Assembly (NCBI GenBank): GCA_026770585.1
Contig: MU646495.1
Coordinates: forward strand, 539,668-552,253
DNA: 12,586 bases
Origin: Baffinella frigidus
Lineage: Eukaryota; Cryptophyceae; Cryptomonadales; Baffinellaceae
Direction of reading: 5' to 3'
Part shown: in pieces, positions 1 to 6,915 of the stretch
Position numbering within the stretch: the stretch's first letter is position 1
Layout of the letters: each line of letters begins with the position of its first letter
Notes under the pieces: generated by a model
Database searches by the model: none
What the model saw: the letters and a program-made list of their open reading frames with translations, nothing else
Told to the model about the DNA's origin: nothing
Program-made: the position numbers and the translations under genes

Positions 1-102
1 GAGCGAAACGCGATCCGAAAGCAAAAATGCTTTCTCTGCAGATCCCTTCTACGGAACGGCGTGTCGTTGGCATATGTTGGGAGAAATTAAAACCTAAAGG
101 AC

Positions 103-453
103 CTAAAGGATGCTCAGCCACGTGAACCGCCCTGCAGGTGCCCACACATCACTTAAGTGACCGAGTAGGCCAACCTGTGATCGGCTCCTGGTGACAACAC
201 GTTCTCCGGGTGTTTCGAACTGGATAACCCTACGATTGTAAGCCAGTTTTAACCGCAATCCTCCCCCCAAAAGTACAAGTGTAGGGTGCAAACACGTGAA
301 CCGCCCTGCAGGTGACCAAAAATCACCCAATTTTGAAAGTTGCACCACTTGGAACTTGTTTTTCACAGAAAAAATTGGCATGTTTTTGGGCCCGAAAATT
401 CGCCAGCTCCATTCTCCGGTGGGGTACGAGCTCGTAAGCGATGTGAGGACCAA
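103..453 (-). CDS. Unrecognised 116-codon frame with an internal 58-residue-spaced motif
   Basis: This minus-strand open frame starts at an ATG near 453 and ends at 103. No family is recognised. Its only structure is a repeated peptide of the form LxDxWxPAGRFTxL: LGDFWSPAGRFTCL, then LSDVWAPAGRFTWL 58 residues later. The repeat keeps its frame and most flanking differences are conservative, which is mildly in favour of coding. There is no signal peptide or membrane segment. The neighbourhood is repeat-rich with no gene nearby, so this may be a gene remnant or a chance frame through a duplicated repeat. Confidence 0.2.
   Translation of the reverse strand: MVLTSLTSSYPTGEWSWRIFGPKNMPIFSVKNKFQVVQLSKLGDFWSPAGRFTCLHPTLVLLGGGLRLKLAYNRRVIQFETPGERVVTRSRSQVGLLGHLSDVWAPAGRFTWLSIL
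119..314. repeat. 22-bp direct repeat, copies 174 bp apart
   Basis: An identical 22-bp stretch starting CACGTGAACCGCC and ending CTGCAGGTG lies at 119-140 and 293-314. The offset of 174 bp is a multiple of three. Sequence just downstream of both copies is weakly alike (CACATCAC against AAAATCAC), so this is probably the conserved core of an old tandem duplication. Both copies fall inside the same open minus-strand frame. Confidence 0.8.
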
Positions 454-466
454 TTTTGTTTTTGGC

Positions 467-633
467 AGACACAGAATCCGGTCGGTTGGTGTTTTCTTAA
501 TTCATTAGAAAACACGAGAACCCGGTCGGTCGGTGTTTTCTTCAAAACAAATAAACGGAGGAGAGAATCCGGACGGTCCGATTTTTTTTAGGTTTAAGAA
601 AACACAAGGGTCGGATTCGGTGCGTTTTCTTGA
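467..633. repeat. Degenerate minisatellite, CCGGTCGG..GTGTTTTCTT type
   Basis: Three or four diverged copies of a unit of about 42-45 bp are visible. Cores are CCGGTCGGTTGGTGTTTTC (about 479), CCGGTCGGTCGGTGTTTTC (about 522), a weaker TCCGGACGGTCCG (about 567) and TCGGATTCGGTGCGTTTTC (about 611). Between the first two, GTTTTCT and AGAAAAC can pair. Related fragments appear near 907-930 and 985-1015. Confidence 0.65.
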
Positions 634-638
634 GAAGC

Positions 639-778
639 GGTTTCTTGTAACCGAGGTACCCCCGTATGAGCAAGGTACCCCTTCAGGGAGTCTGCACCGG
701 CGTGGGTCTTGAAGAGGCACTCATGCTGTTACACACCTCAGCTTGAGGGGTACAAGGGTACCTCGCTCATAAGAAACC
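639..778. repeat. MITE-like imperfect inverted repeat, about 140 bp
   Basis: The left end (639-661) reads GGTTTCTT, six variable bases, then GAGGTACCC. The reverse complement of the right end (756-778) has the same two blocks, with 20 of 23 positions matching. Inside, AAGGTACCCC (left) and GGGGTACAAG (right) extend the pairing. No protein is encoded and no flanking target-site duplication is obvious. It could be a small non-autonomous element or a fold-back sequence. Confidence 0.6.
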
Positions 779-894
779 ACGCCCCGCTAGGACCCTACAG
801 TAGGTCTATTCCTAGGGCCTGATGGTGGATCGGAACTTGCTGCCTGTCTTAACATCCGAGTGTAGTGCATCAACATCTGCAGGGATATCTGGGC

Positions 895-902
895 TATAAA
901 AA
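895..902 (+). promoter_or_regulatory. TATA-like box with no recognised gene
   Basis: TATAAAAA stands in mixed-composition sequence. No convincing open frame follows at a normal distance. It may be chance in an A/T-rich stretch. Confidence 0.12.
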
Positions 903-1034
903 CCAGAACTTAAGAACACAGACCGGATTTGGGCCCTCCGTCTTTTTGATTTAGCACAAGAGTGATGACAAGATTTTGCGTTTACTAATTCAAGAAAAAA
1001 GACACCGATCGATGTCGGAGCACCCGTGTTCTTG

Positions 1035-1248
1035 TTGTCGAAATGGGCTCCGTGCGGGAAAAGTTGAGGTCAGGCAAGGCACGGAACCAACATTTTCAAG
1101 GAAATTTTGCTTTTTTGTGATATCTTATGGGTGGGGGACGCTATTTCGGGATAAGAACTATGCCTAAGATAGCATAAAAGTCCATTTCCTGAGAAATCCG
1201 GCTCGTCCCTGACCTGACCTCGATTCTGCGCAAATCCCATTTCGACAA
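1035..1248. repeat. MITE-like long inverted repeat, about 214 bp
   Basis: TTGTCGAAATGGG at 1035-1047 is matched exactly by CCCATTTCGACAA at 1236-1248. The arms keep pairing inwards with gaps through GAGGTCAGG, AGGAAAT and TATCTTA blocks, giving arms of about 90 bp around a centre near 1142. The frames crossing it look like shadows of the palindrome. There is no transposase and no clear target-site duplication. It may be a non-autonomous DNA transposon or a transcript able to form a long hairpin. Confidence 0.75.
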
Positions 1249-1438
1249 TATCCCTGGAAGTGGCCAGGCCTTGGAGGCCAAATTTGACATTCAAGGAATA
1301 GCGCTGCAAAAACTGCCCCTGGCGCGGGCGTACATTTGATTTTATTGGCCACTTAAGGGGTACTGTGGACCTAGCGTAAAAGGAAGACCCTCAGGAGGAC
1401 GAAATCGTGTCCTTCTCATGACTATCTTCCATATTCCG

Positions 1439-1865
1439 CACCCTAAGATGGAGATCCTGGGACGGGGGGGGGTATTCACCATATTAAGGGTGGATTTGGG
1501 TTTATTTCGTGGATCGGGGGAGGGGGAGGCGCGGGGCAGGAGGGGGGTCCCACCCTAAGATGGAGATTCTGGGAACGGGGGGGGGGGTTCTCCAGTGAAG
1601 GGTGACTTTGAGTTTATTTTGTGGGGAAAGAGGGGGGGGGGTTCTCCTAAGATAAAGATCCTGGGTTGGGGGTGGGCATTCTCCATATTAACAGTGTTGG
1701 GGAGGGCTATTCTTCATAGCAGGGTTGGATCCCTTTCTAACATAGAGATCCTGGGGTGGGGAGTGGGGGGTTCTCCACATTAAGGGGGAGGTTCCCCTCC
1801 CTGACGTGGAGAGTTTCCATATTAAAGGGGGGGGGGGGGGTCCATATTAGGGATGGGGGGGGGGG
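1439..1865 (+). repeat. G-rich degenerate tandem repeat, cluster 1
   Basis: Units carry CCCTAAGATGGAGAT or variants, then CCTGGGACGG, a long G run, and TTCTCCATATTAAGGG. Clear starts are near 1441, 1555, 1647 and 1740. G runs include G14 at 1827-1840 and G11 at 1855-1865. The G runs could form quadruplexes and may be unreliable in assembly. No coding function is apparent. Confidence 0.75.
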
Positions 1866-2469
1866 TGGCGTAGCAAAAAGCAAAAAAAGTACAGACAGAT
1901 TTCGCATTTTCCAGATAAAATTAAATCCGCTTTTTCGGGTTTCCTGGACACGCTTTTTTCAAAAAAACGAGATGCTCCACACGCGCACATTGGGTTGCGA
2001 AACAAGAAACATTTAGTCTTCTTAAATAGAGGAACTCACGCCCCGCTGGGAAATTGAGCGGGCGGAAACAGAGACACTTTTGGTATTTTGATGTGTTGCG
2101 ACTCCCTTAAGGCAAAAACCTAGAGTACATGAAAATTCCTGGACACGGTACAAAGTCTACCAATTCGAAACTTGGGGTCCGCATCCACTTTAAAAAACAC
2201 TCTCCAGATCCATAATTGACTTGCCAAAAGCCTAGACCGCAGAATCCAGAATCCACTTTCCTTGCACCACAGGAGCCCAGGAAAAGCACCCAACGTAGCT
2301 ATTTCTGCGCCTAGGACCCCCACGGAGTTACCTCTTCATTTTGAAAAGATGCCGGATAACTCTCAAAAGCAGACTCAGGGGTCAAGATGGAGCTGCCCAC
2401 GAGGTTTCTAAATTTTCGATATTTTTCGACAGGCGGGCCCCTCCGGTTGAAAAAAATGATTTTGGGTTC
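1866..2469. other. About 600 bp with nothing recognised
   Basis: Mixed-composition sequence without a convincing gene, RNA or repeat array. CACGCCCCGCTGGGA near 2039 nearly matches CACGCCCCGCTAGGA near 779, hinting at dispersed repeat family members. Short minus-strand open frames at 2107-2323 overlap in different frames and show no family features. Confidence 0.5.
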
Positions 2470-2660
2470 CCAACCCTAAGATGGAGTTTTTGGGACGAGG
2501 GGGGGAAGATGATTCGTCTTAAGGGTGGTTCGCTCAAAATTAAAGTTCCCCACCCTAAGATGGAGATCCCGGGACGGGGGGGGAAGGGGGTCATATTCAG
2601 GGAGGGGGGGGGTTATATCGTGGGGGGGGGGACTCTCAACTTTGTGGGACCCCAAAAGTT
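2470..2660 (+). repeat. G-rich degenerate tandem repeat, cluster 2
   Basis: The CCCTAAGATGGAG unit returns near 2475 and 2556, each followed by GGGACG and a G run, with G8-G10 runs up to about 2630. It is the same family as the cluster at 1439-1865, separated by about 600 bp. Just downstream, about 2645-2690, a CTCCATTTTGTGGGG stretch resembles 385-425, which links this region to the start of the window. Confidence 0.7.
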
Positions 2661-2829
2661 TTCTGGCTCCATTTTGTGGGGGGGTAAACCACTTTGTGAT
2701 GCCAAAAGGCCATTTTTTCCGATTCCGATCTCCATATTACTGGTGGGTTGTGATTACGGTTCTCCATCTTAGCAAATGGATTTTGTCAGGAAAAATGGGT
2801 GACGAAACCATCCCGATCCTGTGGCTATT

Positions 2830-3415
2830 TTGACCATTCCATGCTGAGTTCCTCCCTGAGTCGTCCGCTAGGATCCTACCTATGGTTTAAGACTTGCCTC
2901 AATTCATTTTGGAGTATCATGATACGTAACCAGGGTGCTTTGGTGCCTGGGTGGTAATTTTGTGGTGCACTGTGTTTTGGAGAAGTTTGACTTGACTGCG
3001 GGTTAGTGTTTGACTTGACGGGTTAGTGTCAAAACCTGAGACGGTCCCTGGCCCAAAGATCGTCTCAATACGTACGGACCGCCTCAGTTTAGTCAACCAA
3101 CGCTTCTAGAATGCCTTGGATTTTTTTCGCAAGAAGGTCAGAAAAATGCGAAAACCCAAGTTCGGTCGTGTTTATTGATTTGGTCCCTCTCGTCACAAAA
3201 AAAGTTTTGTGCGTCCATGTACGTAGTCACATGAAAGGTGATTAATTTCGTTATTTCCGATTTATTAAACAGGATTGTCGGTGTCAGCCCATGCCATCCC
3301 AAAGCAAGGACCGGGTTTGTCGTACTCCCAGATGAGAAGAGGACTCCACCCGCTGTGGTTCAAGGGGCCGCTCCCGATTCCGAATGGTCATGCTATAAAA
3401 AGCTTGACTATCCAC
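2830..3415. other. About 590 bp with small repeats only
   Basis: No gene is recognised. TTTGACTTGAC..GGGTTAGTG occurs twice in tandem (2986-3008 and 3009-3028). TGAGACG (3037-3043) and CGTCTCA (3061-3067) form a perfect 7-bp stem with a 17-base loop. TATAAAA at 3394-3400 is TATA-like, but the next ATG (3417) is too close to be served by it in the usual way. GTTTAGTCAACC near 3086 recurs at 6445. Confidence 0.45.
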
Positions 3416-3521
3416 GATGTTTGAACTAAAGCAAGACCGTCGAACGCGCCATCCCCGCCCCCCCTCGTTCAACCCACAGTGCCGGAGAGGCCCCTCCGAT
3501 GCAGAAGGCACTGGGAAAGGA

Positions 3522-3587
3522 GCCCGAGGGCGCCGTGATGCGCCCCCCGTCCCCGCCCGAGGGCGCCGTGATGCGCCCCCCCCGCCC
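3522..3587. repeat. 33-bp GC-rich tandem duplication
   Basis: GCCCGAGGGCGCCGTGATGC followed by a C run starts at 3522 and again at 3555, a period of 33 bp. Both strands are open across it, which is expected for GC-rich sequence repeated in a multiple of three, so no gene is called. Confidence 0.75.
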
Positions 3588-3715
3588 CACGTCCGTGGCC
3601 ATGCCGGCCATGCGATGATCGGGGGGGTTGTGTCCAAGTGAGAGCAGGGCTATGCACACAGGATTTGTGACCATGTGTACATCAGAGCGACTCATAGAAA
3701 TGGAGGCAGGGCTTA

Positions 3716-4097
3716 TTAGGTCTTGGGGTTTAGGGTTTGGTGTTTGGGGTTTAGAGTTTAGGGTTTCAGGTTTAGGAATTTGTGTTTCGGATTTAGGTTT
3801 AGGGTTGAGGGTATTGGGTCTAGGGTTTAGGGTTTAGGGTGTAGGGATAAGGGTAAAGGGTTTCAGGTTTTGGGATTAGGGTTTTAGGGTTTAGGGTTTA
3901 GGGTTGTAAGGCTTAAAGTTTAGGGTTTAGGATTGGGGGTTTTGGGTTTTAGGGGTTTAGGGTTTAGGGTTTAGGGTTTACGTTTTAGGGTTTAGGGTTT
4001 AGGGTTTAGGGTTAAGGGTTAGGGTTCAGGGTTTAGGGTTTAGGGTTTGGGGTTTAGGGTTCAGGGTTTAGGGTTTAGGGTTTAGGGTTTAGGGTTG
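3716..4097 (+). repeat. Degenerate telomere-like array, block 1 (TTTAGGG)
   Basis: Tandem TTTAGGG with many variants (TTTGGGG, TTCAGGG, GTAGGGT), in G-rich-strand orientation on plus. Runs of three to four perfect units occur near 3957-3980 and 4075-4095. Its degeneracy marks it as interstitial or subtelomeric, not the terminal telomere. Confidence 0.93.
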
Positions 4098-4274
4098 TCA
4101 TTGGGGTTGTTGGCGTTGCTGGATTTCTTTTTGCGACGTGCGGATGTTGTGTTGCGAGGCCTGCTCTCATTTCCTCGAAAGTTCCAGGTGTGGGGTGATG
4201 CTCGGCGTGCTGCTTATCGTAACAACAATTCCACCAAAATCGTTGCTTGGACGCGTTTCATTGAATCGCAATAG
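4086..4274 (+). pseudogene. Open frame without ATG, probable exon or gene fragment
   Basis: This unique island between telomere-like blocks has a 62-codon frame ending TAG at 4272-4274. Its peptide looks protein-like, a hydrophobic start (LGLLALLDFFLRRADVVL) then FPRKFQVWGDARRAAYR and ending IVAWTRFIESQ. No ATG opens it. Just after the stop, another frame (4275-4352) continues with SELRTSEIANLCARRLQ, so a frameshifted gene piece or an exon pair is possible. A competing ATG-started frame at 4138-4398 runs into CCCTAA-type sequence and is less convincing. No family is recognised. Confidence 0.3.
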
Positions 4275-4332
4275 AGCCAATCTGGTAGGACTTGGCCAGA
4301 GCGAACTTCGAACTAGCGAGATTGCGAACTTG

Positions 4333-4587
4333 TGCGCGCGCCGACTGCAGGTCCCAAACCCATCATCCGTAAAGCCTAGCCCTAACCCTCGACCCTAAAC
4401 CTAAACCTGAACCCTGCACCCCTAACACCTGAACCAGGCGGACCCTGGAGACCTTGCAAGTGGATAAGGGGGTCCCCAACATCCTCACCCCAAACCCCGA
4501 GCCGTGAAGCGTAAACCGTAAGCAGTAAACAGTAAAATGCAGACCGTGAAGTGGACGAGGAACTGAGCGCGCGCCGACCGCAGCAAC
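4333..4587 (+). repeat. Direct repeat GCGCGCGCCGACYGCAG
   Basis: GCGCGCGCCGACTGCAG near 4334 and GCGCGCGCCGACCGCAG near 4566 differ at one base. In one frame both read (A/E)(N/E)LxARRxQ, preceded by SEIA or EVDE. They appear to be two copies of a short coding-like module separated by reverse-oriented telomere-like sequence. Confidence 0.5.
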
Positions 4588-4640
4588 TAACCCCTGACCC
4601 ATGACCCCTGAACCCTATTCCGTCACCCATAAACGTACAA
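4372..4640 (-). repeat. Reverse-oriented telomere-like block (CCCTAAA)
   Basis: CCCTAACCCT, CCCTAAACCTAAACC and CCCCTGAACCC motifs show the C-rich strand on plus, opposite to the blocks on either side. The block is interrupted by about 100 bp of non-telomeric sequence (4441-4585). Confidence 0.8.
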
Positions 4641-4649
4641 CCCACATCA

Positions 4650-4721
4650 GCGTGGGGTTCAGGGTTCGGAGTTTAGGGTTTGAGGTTTATGGTTCAGGGT
4701 TCAGGTTTTAGGGTTCAGGGA

Positions 4722-4753
<32 letters not shown>

Positions 4754-4885
4754 GGTTTACGGTTTAGAGTTGAGGGTCTAGGGTTTGAGGTTTGGAGGGG
4801 TTTAAGGTTTAAGGTTCAGGGTTTAGGGTTGAGGGTTTGGGGTTTAGGGTTTAGAGTTTGGGTTGTAAGGTTTAGGTTCTGGCGT

Positions 4886-4917
<32 letters not shown>

Positions 4918-5364
4918 GGTTGCGAGTTGAGGGTTAAGGGGTTTGAGGTTCAGGGTTTAGGGTTTAGGCTTGAGGGTTTAGAATGTAGGGTTTAGGTTTA
5001 AGGGTTTAGGGTTGAGGGATGAGGCTTGAGGGTTGAGAGTTTGGGATTTAGGGGTCGGGGTTTAAGGTTTAGGGTCCAGGCTTCAGGGTTTTGGTTTAGG
5101 GATTATGCTTGAGGGTTTGGGTTAAGGATTTAGGGTTTAGGGTTTAGGGTTTAGAGTTTGAGGCTCAGGCGTCAGGGTTTGGGGTTTAGAAATTTAGGAT
5201 GTAGGGTTTAGGGTTTAGAATTCAGGGTTCGGGGTTGAGGTTGTGAGGTTGTGAGGTTCAGGGTTTAGGGCTTAAGGTTTAAAGTTTAGGGTTTAGGGTT
5301 TAGGGTTTAGGGTTTAGGGTTAAGGGTTTGAGTTTCAGGGTTGAGGGTTGAGGGTTGAGGTTTG
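4650..5364 (+). repeat. Degenerate telomere-like array, block 2
   Basis: TTTAGGG-type repeats with internal pure runs of TTGAGGG: four units at 4728-4755 and five at 4885-4919. TTTAGGG runs occur near 5284-5325. Orientation matches block 1. Confidence 0.92.
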
Positions 5365-5420
5365 GACAGGAGCCGTCTCCAAGGTCCTGCAGCTCACACG
5401 AGAATGCTAGTGGGGCCTAT

Positions 5421-5675
5421 TCAAAAGTGAGTTGCAACATTTGCGTAGTAATTTTCGTGAGATTGGTCACATAACTCTGCGAAATAGGCAGGATCAGTGC
5501 AGGATGATCCGCACCCTTGCACCACGACTCCCGAGTCTGCGAACGACTTGTCGCCCGCGCTATTGTTGGCATGAATATTGTCCCTCCGAGGACTGGCCGG
5601 GCCCACTCGAGAATGCTGGAGAAGCCTATTTACATGTGGGGTTGAAAACATTTGTACCAGGATAGGGTATTCCAA
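5421..5675 (-). CDS. Unrecognised 84-codon frame ending in AELCDQSHENYY motif
   Basis: An ATG-started minus-strand frame with a well-mixed, protein-like C-terminal half: GVVVQGCGSSC, then DPAYFAELCDQSHENYY and a final VATHF before TGA. It coincides with the left arm of the inverted repeat at 5375-5802. The right arm on the plus strand keeps the same frame: NLAELRDQSHEIYY, a final VKTPF and a stop (TAA) at the same place. That coincidence is the best evidence for past or present coding. No known family fits. The N-terminal third overlaps the third repeat copy, so the true start or exon edge is uncertain. Confidence 0.3.
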   Translation of the reverse strand: MEYPILVQMFSTPHVNRLLQHSRVGPASPRRDNIHANNSAGDKSFADSGVVVQGCGSSCTDPAYFAELCDQSHENYYANVATHF

Positions 5676-5689
5676 CCTCGTGACTGTGC

Positions 5690-5755
5690 TAATTTAGCAG
5701 AGTTACGTGACCAATCTCACGAAATTTACTACACAAAAGTTAAAACTCCCTTTTA
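5690..5755 (+). pseudogene. Inverted paralogue of the AELxDQSHE 3' end
   Basis: On the plus strand the frame reads CANLAELRDQSHEIYY, then VKTPF and TAA. It pairs residue for residue with the minus-strand frame at 5421-5675. Upstream the frame is closed within about 60 bases, so only a fragment is present. It is a duplicate gene end or exon, or part of a repeat family that once carried coding sequence. Confidence 0.35.
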
Positions 5756-5868
5756 AATAGGGCCCTCTAGCATTCTCGTGTGGGCCGCTGGACCTTGCAG
5801 ACAGAAAAGTGGTAGTGAGGGGTACACCTGTGTAGCATTGGCGTGTGGAGGCTGGATGTGCGGCGCTG

Positions 5869-6010
5869 GACTTCCCCCTCCCACGCCCTCCCCCCCAGAG
5901 TCTTGCGTGCGCCTTGCCTTCCCGGCGGCGCTCTGTCGGGTGCAGCAGCACGTCAGTGCGGAGGACACGGGACCCTGCAGGAACAACGTTCGGGGGAGTT
6001 GCCGAGAATC
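5869..6010 (+). other. Possible 3' splice site and exon-like frame
   Basis: 5869-5900 is an almost pure pyrimidine tract ending CCCCCCCAG, a strong match to a eukaryotic 3' splice site. From it the plus frame stays open for about 44 codons (SCVRLAFPAALCRVQQHVSA and on through EDTGPCRNNV) until TAA inside the CCCTAA-type repeat near 6027. A competing minus frame is also open. No family is recognised and no matching donor can be assigned. Confidence 0.22.
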
Positions 6011-6011
6011 C

Positions 6012-6065
6012 CACAACCCTAATCCCTAACCGCTGACCCCTGAACCCTGGTCCCTAAACCTTGAA
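6012..6065 (-). repeat. Short reverse-oriented telomere-like block
   Basis: ACCCTAATCCCTAACCG, CCCTGAACCCTGG and CCCTAAACC show CCCTAA orientation on plus. It abuts the end of the minus-strand MBD-like frame. Confidence 0.75.
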
Positions 6066-6336
6066 GTGAAACCCCCGTTGTAATTAACAAGAAATCGACG
6101 ACTGGTTTGGGGCGGACGTTGGGGAAGCCTTGGGCCTTGGGCATAGAGGAGAACTCGGCAAACCAAACCCTCAAACCCTCGGCGTTTAGGTACGTCGAGG
6201 GCTCTCTATCTCGCTTGCTCTTTCTCTCTTCCTCTCTCGGGTTGAGGTTTTCGGGTTTGGGGCGGACGTTGAGAAACTCGAGGGCCTTGTTCTTGGATAA
6301 GAACTTCTTGCCGCACGGCGAGATGTACCTGTAGTG
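6019..6336 (-). CDS. Putative MBD-like exon (methyl-CpG-binding domain core), minus strand
   Basis: The minus frame is open from 6354 to a TAG at 6019-6021 but has no early ATG. It begins HYRYISPCGKKFLSKNKALE, which matches the second half of methyl-CpG-binding domains: Y-I-S-P-x-G-x-K-F-x-S-K, then an amphipathic helix. The arginine normally before SK is leucine, so methyl-CpG binding is doubtful. A basic linker (PREEERKSKRDRE) follows, then FAEFSSMPKAQGFPNVRPKP, which echoes the first unit (FLNVRPKP in both). An AG lies at 6337-6338, directly before the H codon, and would act as a phase-0 acceptor. The last codons run into telomere-like sequence, so the real exon probably ends earlier, perhaps at an AAC|GT donor. 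It may be a live gene, a fragment or a pseudogene. Confidence 0.4.
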   Translation of the reverse strand, partial: HYRYISPCGKKFLSKNKALEFLNVRPKPENLNPREEERKSKRDREPSTYLNAEGLRVWFAEFSSMPKAQGFPNVRPKPVVDFLLITTGVSLQGLGTRVQGSAVRD

Positions 6337-6611
6337 CTGTTCATGGTCCAGGGTTCAGGAGGAGCGAACCCTATAAGGATGTGGGGTTCAGAACGAGATG
6401 GTTTAGGGTTCAGAACTGTTAAATTGAATCCGGTGATGCAACATGTTTAGTCAACCGTCGTGTCGACGGGTGGCTCTCGTTCGCAGTGGAGTCCCGGACG
6501 CGCATCGAGAGTCTCGCGACTGCTGACTAATCTCAGGTTTCCCTAGAAGCAATCTAATCGCGGTGAGTATTTCGGCAATATAATTTTCTGGGATCTCCGA
6601 TCCGATTTGCA

Positions 6612-6665
6612 ACGAAAATTACTACCTTTTTTTAAAGTACAATCAAATCGTGTAGTAATTTTCGT
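6612..6665. repeat. 14-bp perfect inverted repeat (GTAGTAATTTTCGT core)
   Basis: ACGAAAATTACTAC at 6612-6625 pairs exactly with GTAGTAATTTTCGT at 6652-6665 around a 26-base loop. The same 14-mer occurs at 5445-5458, and diverged forms occur at 5727-5740, 7120-7133 and near 7216-7232. Confidence 0.85.
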
Positions 6666-6667
6666 CA

Positions 6668-6691
6668 AAAATACTTTTCAAAAAGTATTTT
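6668..6691. repeat. 11-bp perfect hairpin
   Basis: AAAATACTTTT and AAAAGTATTTT pair completely around a two-base loop (CA). It lies two bases from the preceding inverted repeat, so the pair forms a double-hairpin region. Confidence 0.85.
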
Positions 6692-6796
6692 GCCATAATA
6701 CTTGTCCGGATGAAATCCTTCCCGGTTTAGTCACCACCCTGGTACAAAACCTGCACGGTTCAGTCAACCGCCGCACTGGCGGGGGGCTCTCGTTCG

Positions 6797-6900
6797 CACT
6801 GGGGTTTAGGGTTCAGGGTTTGGGGATTAGAGTTAAGGGTTTAGGGTTTAGAGTATAGGGTTTGGGGTTTGGGGGTTGGAGTTTAGGGTTTAGATTTGGG
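6797..6900 (+). repeat. Telomere-like block 3
   Basis: GGGGTTTAGGGTTCAGGG-type repeats with G-rich strand on plus. It separates the direct repeat at 6758-6802 from the minus-strand microexon, and would lie in intron if the MBD-like gene is real. Confidence 0.85.
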
Positions 6901-6915
6901 CTTGAGGGCGCGCAC

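Larger units (their letters stand above)
5375..5802. repeat. Composite inverted/direct repeat with conserved 3'-end frame (three copies)
   Basis: A block of about 105 bp at 5375-5480 (minus orientation) matches the block at 5696-5802 (plus orientation) at roughly 86 percent by eye. A third, partial copy lies at about 5604-5660 in minus orientation. All share CATTCTCG..TG and CCTATTT elements. The outer ends are GTCTCCAAGGTCC on the left and GGACCTTGCAGAC on the right. Layout suggests a fold-back or MITE-like element of about 428 bp, or an inverted gene-end duplication. No transposase is encoded. Confidence 0.75.
6445..6802. repeat. 45-bp direct repeats flanking a palindrome-rich segment
   Basis: GTTTAGTCAACCG..GGCTCTCGTTCGCAGTGG at 6445-6489 recurs at 6758-6802 with 36 of 45 positions equal. 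A partial GTTTAGTCACC lies at 6725. In one frame both read FSQP..R.ALVRxGV. Between them are two fold-back structures (6612-6665 and 6668-6691). This could be a small element with terminal direct repeats or a duplicated fragment. Confidence 0.55.

Noticed and set aside
3037-3067. Rho-independent-like terminator (7-bp stem)
   Set aside because: No U run follows, the loop is 17 bases, and the context is eukaryotic.
3417-3641. 74-codon plus frame just after a TATA-like box
   Set aside because: The ATG is only 17 bases past the box, and the frame is Arg/Pro/Ala-rich from a GC-rich 33-bp repeat that is open on both strands.
4275-4330. tRNA-like T-loop (CTTCGAACTAG)
   Set aside because: No acceptor stem, D-loop or anticodon stem could be paired around it.
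6508-6518. CGAGAGTCTCG palindrome and nearby CTGACTAATCTCAG as an intron end
   Set aside because: The sequence between the possible acceptor and the GTGAGT at 6562 is 26 bases with stops; too weak to call an exon.
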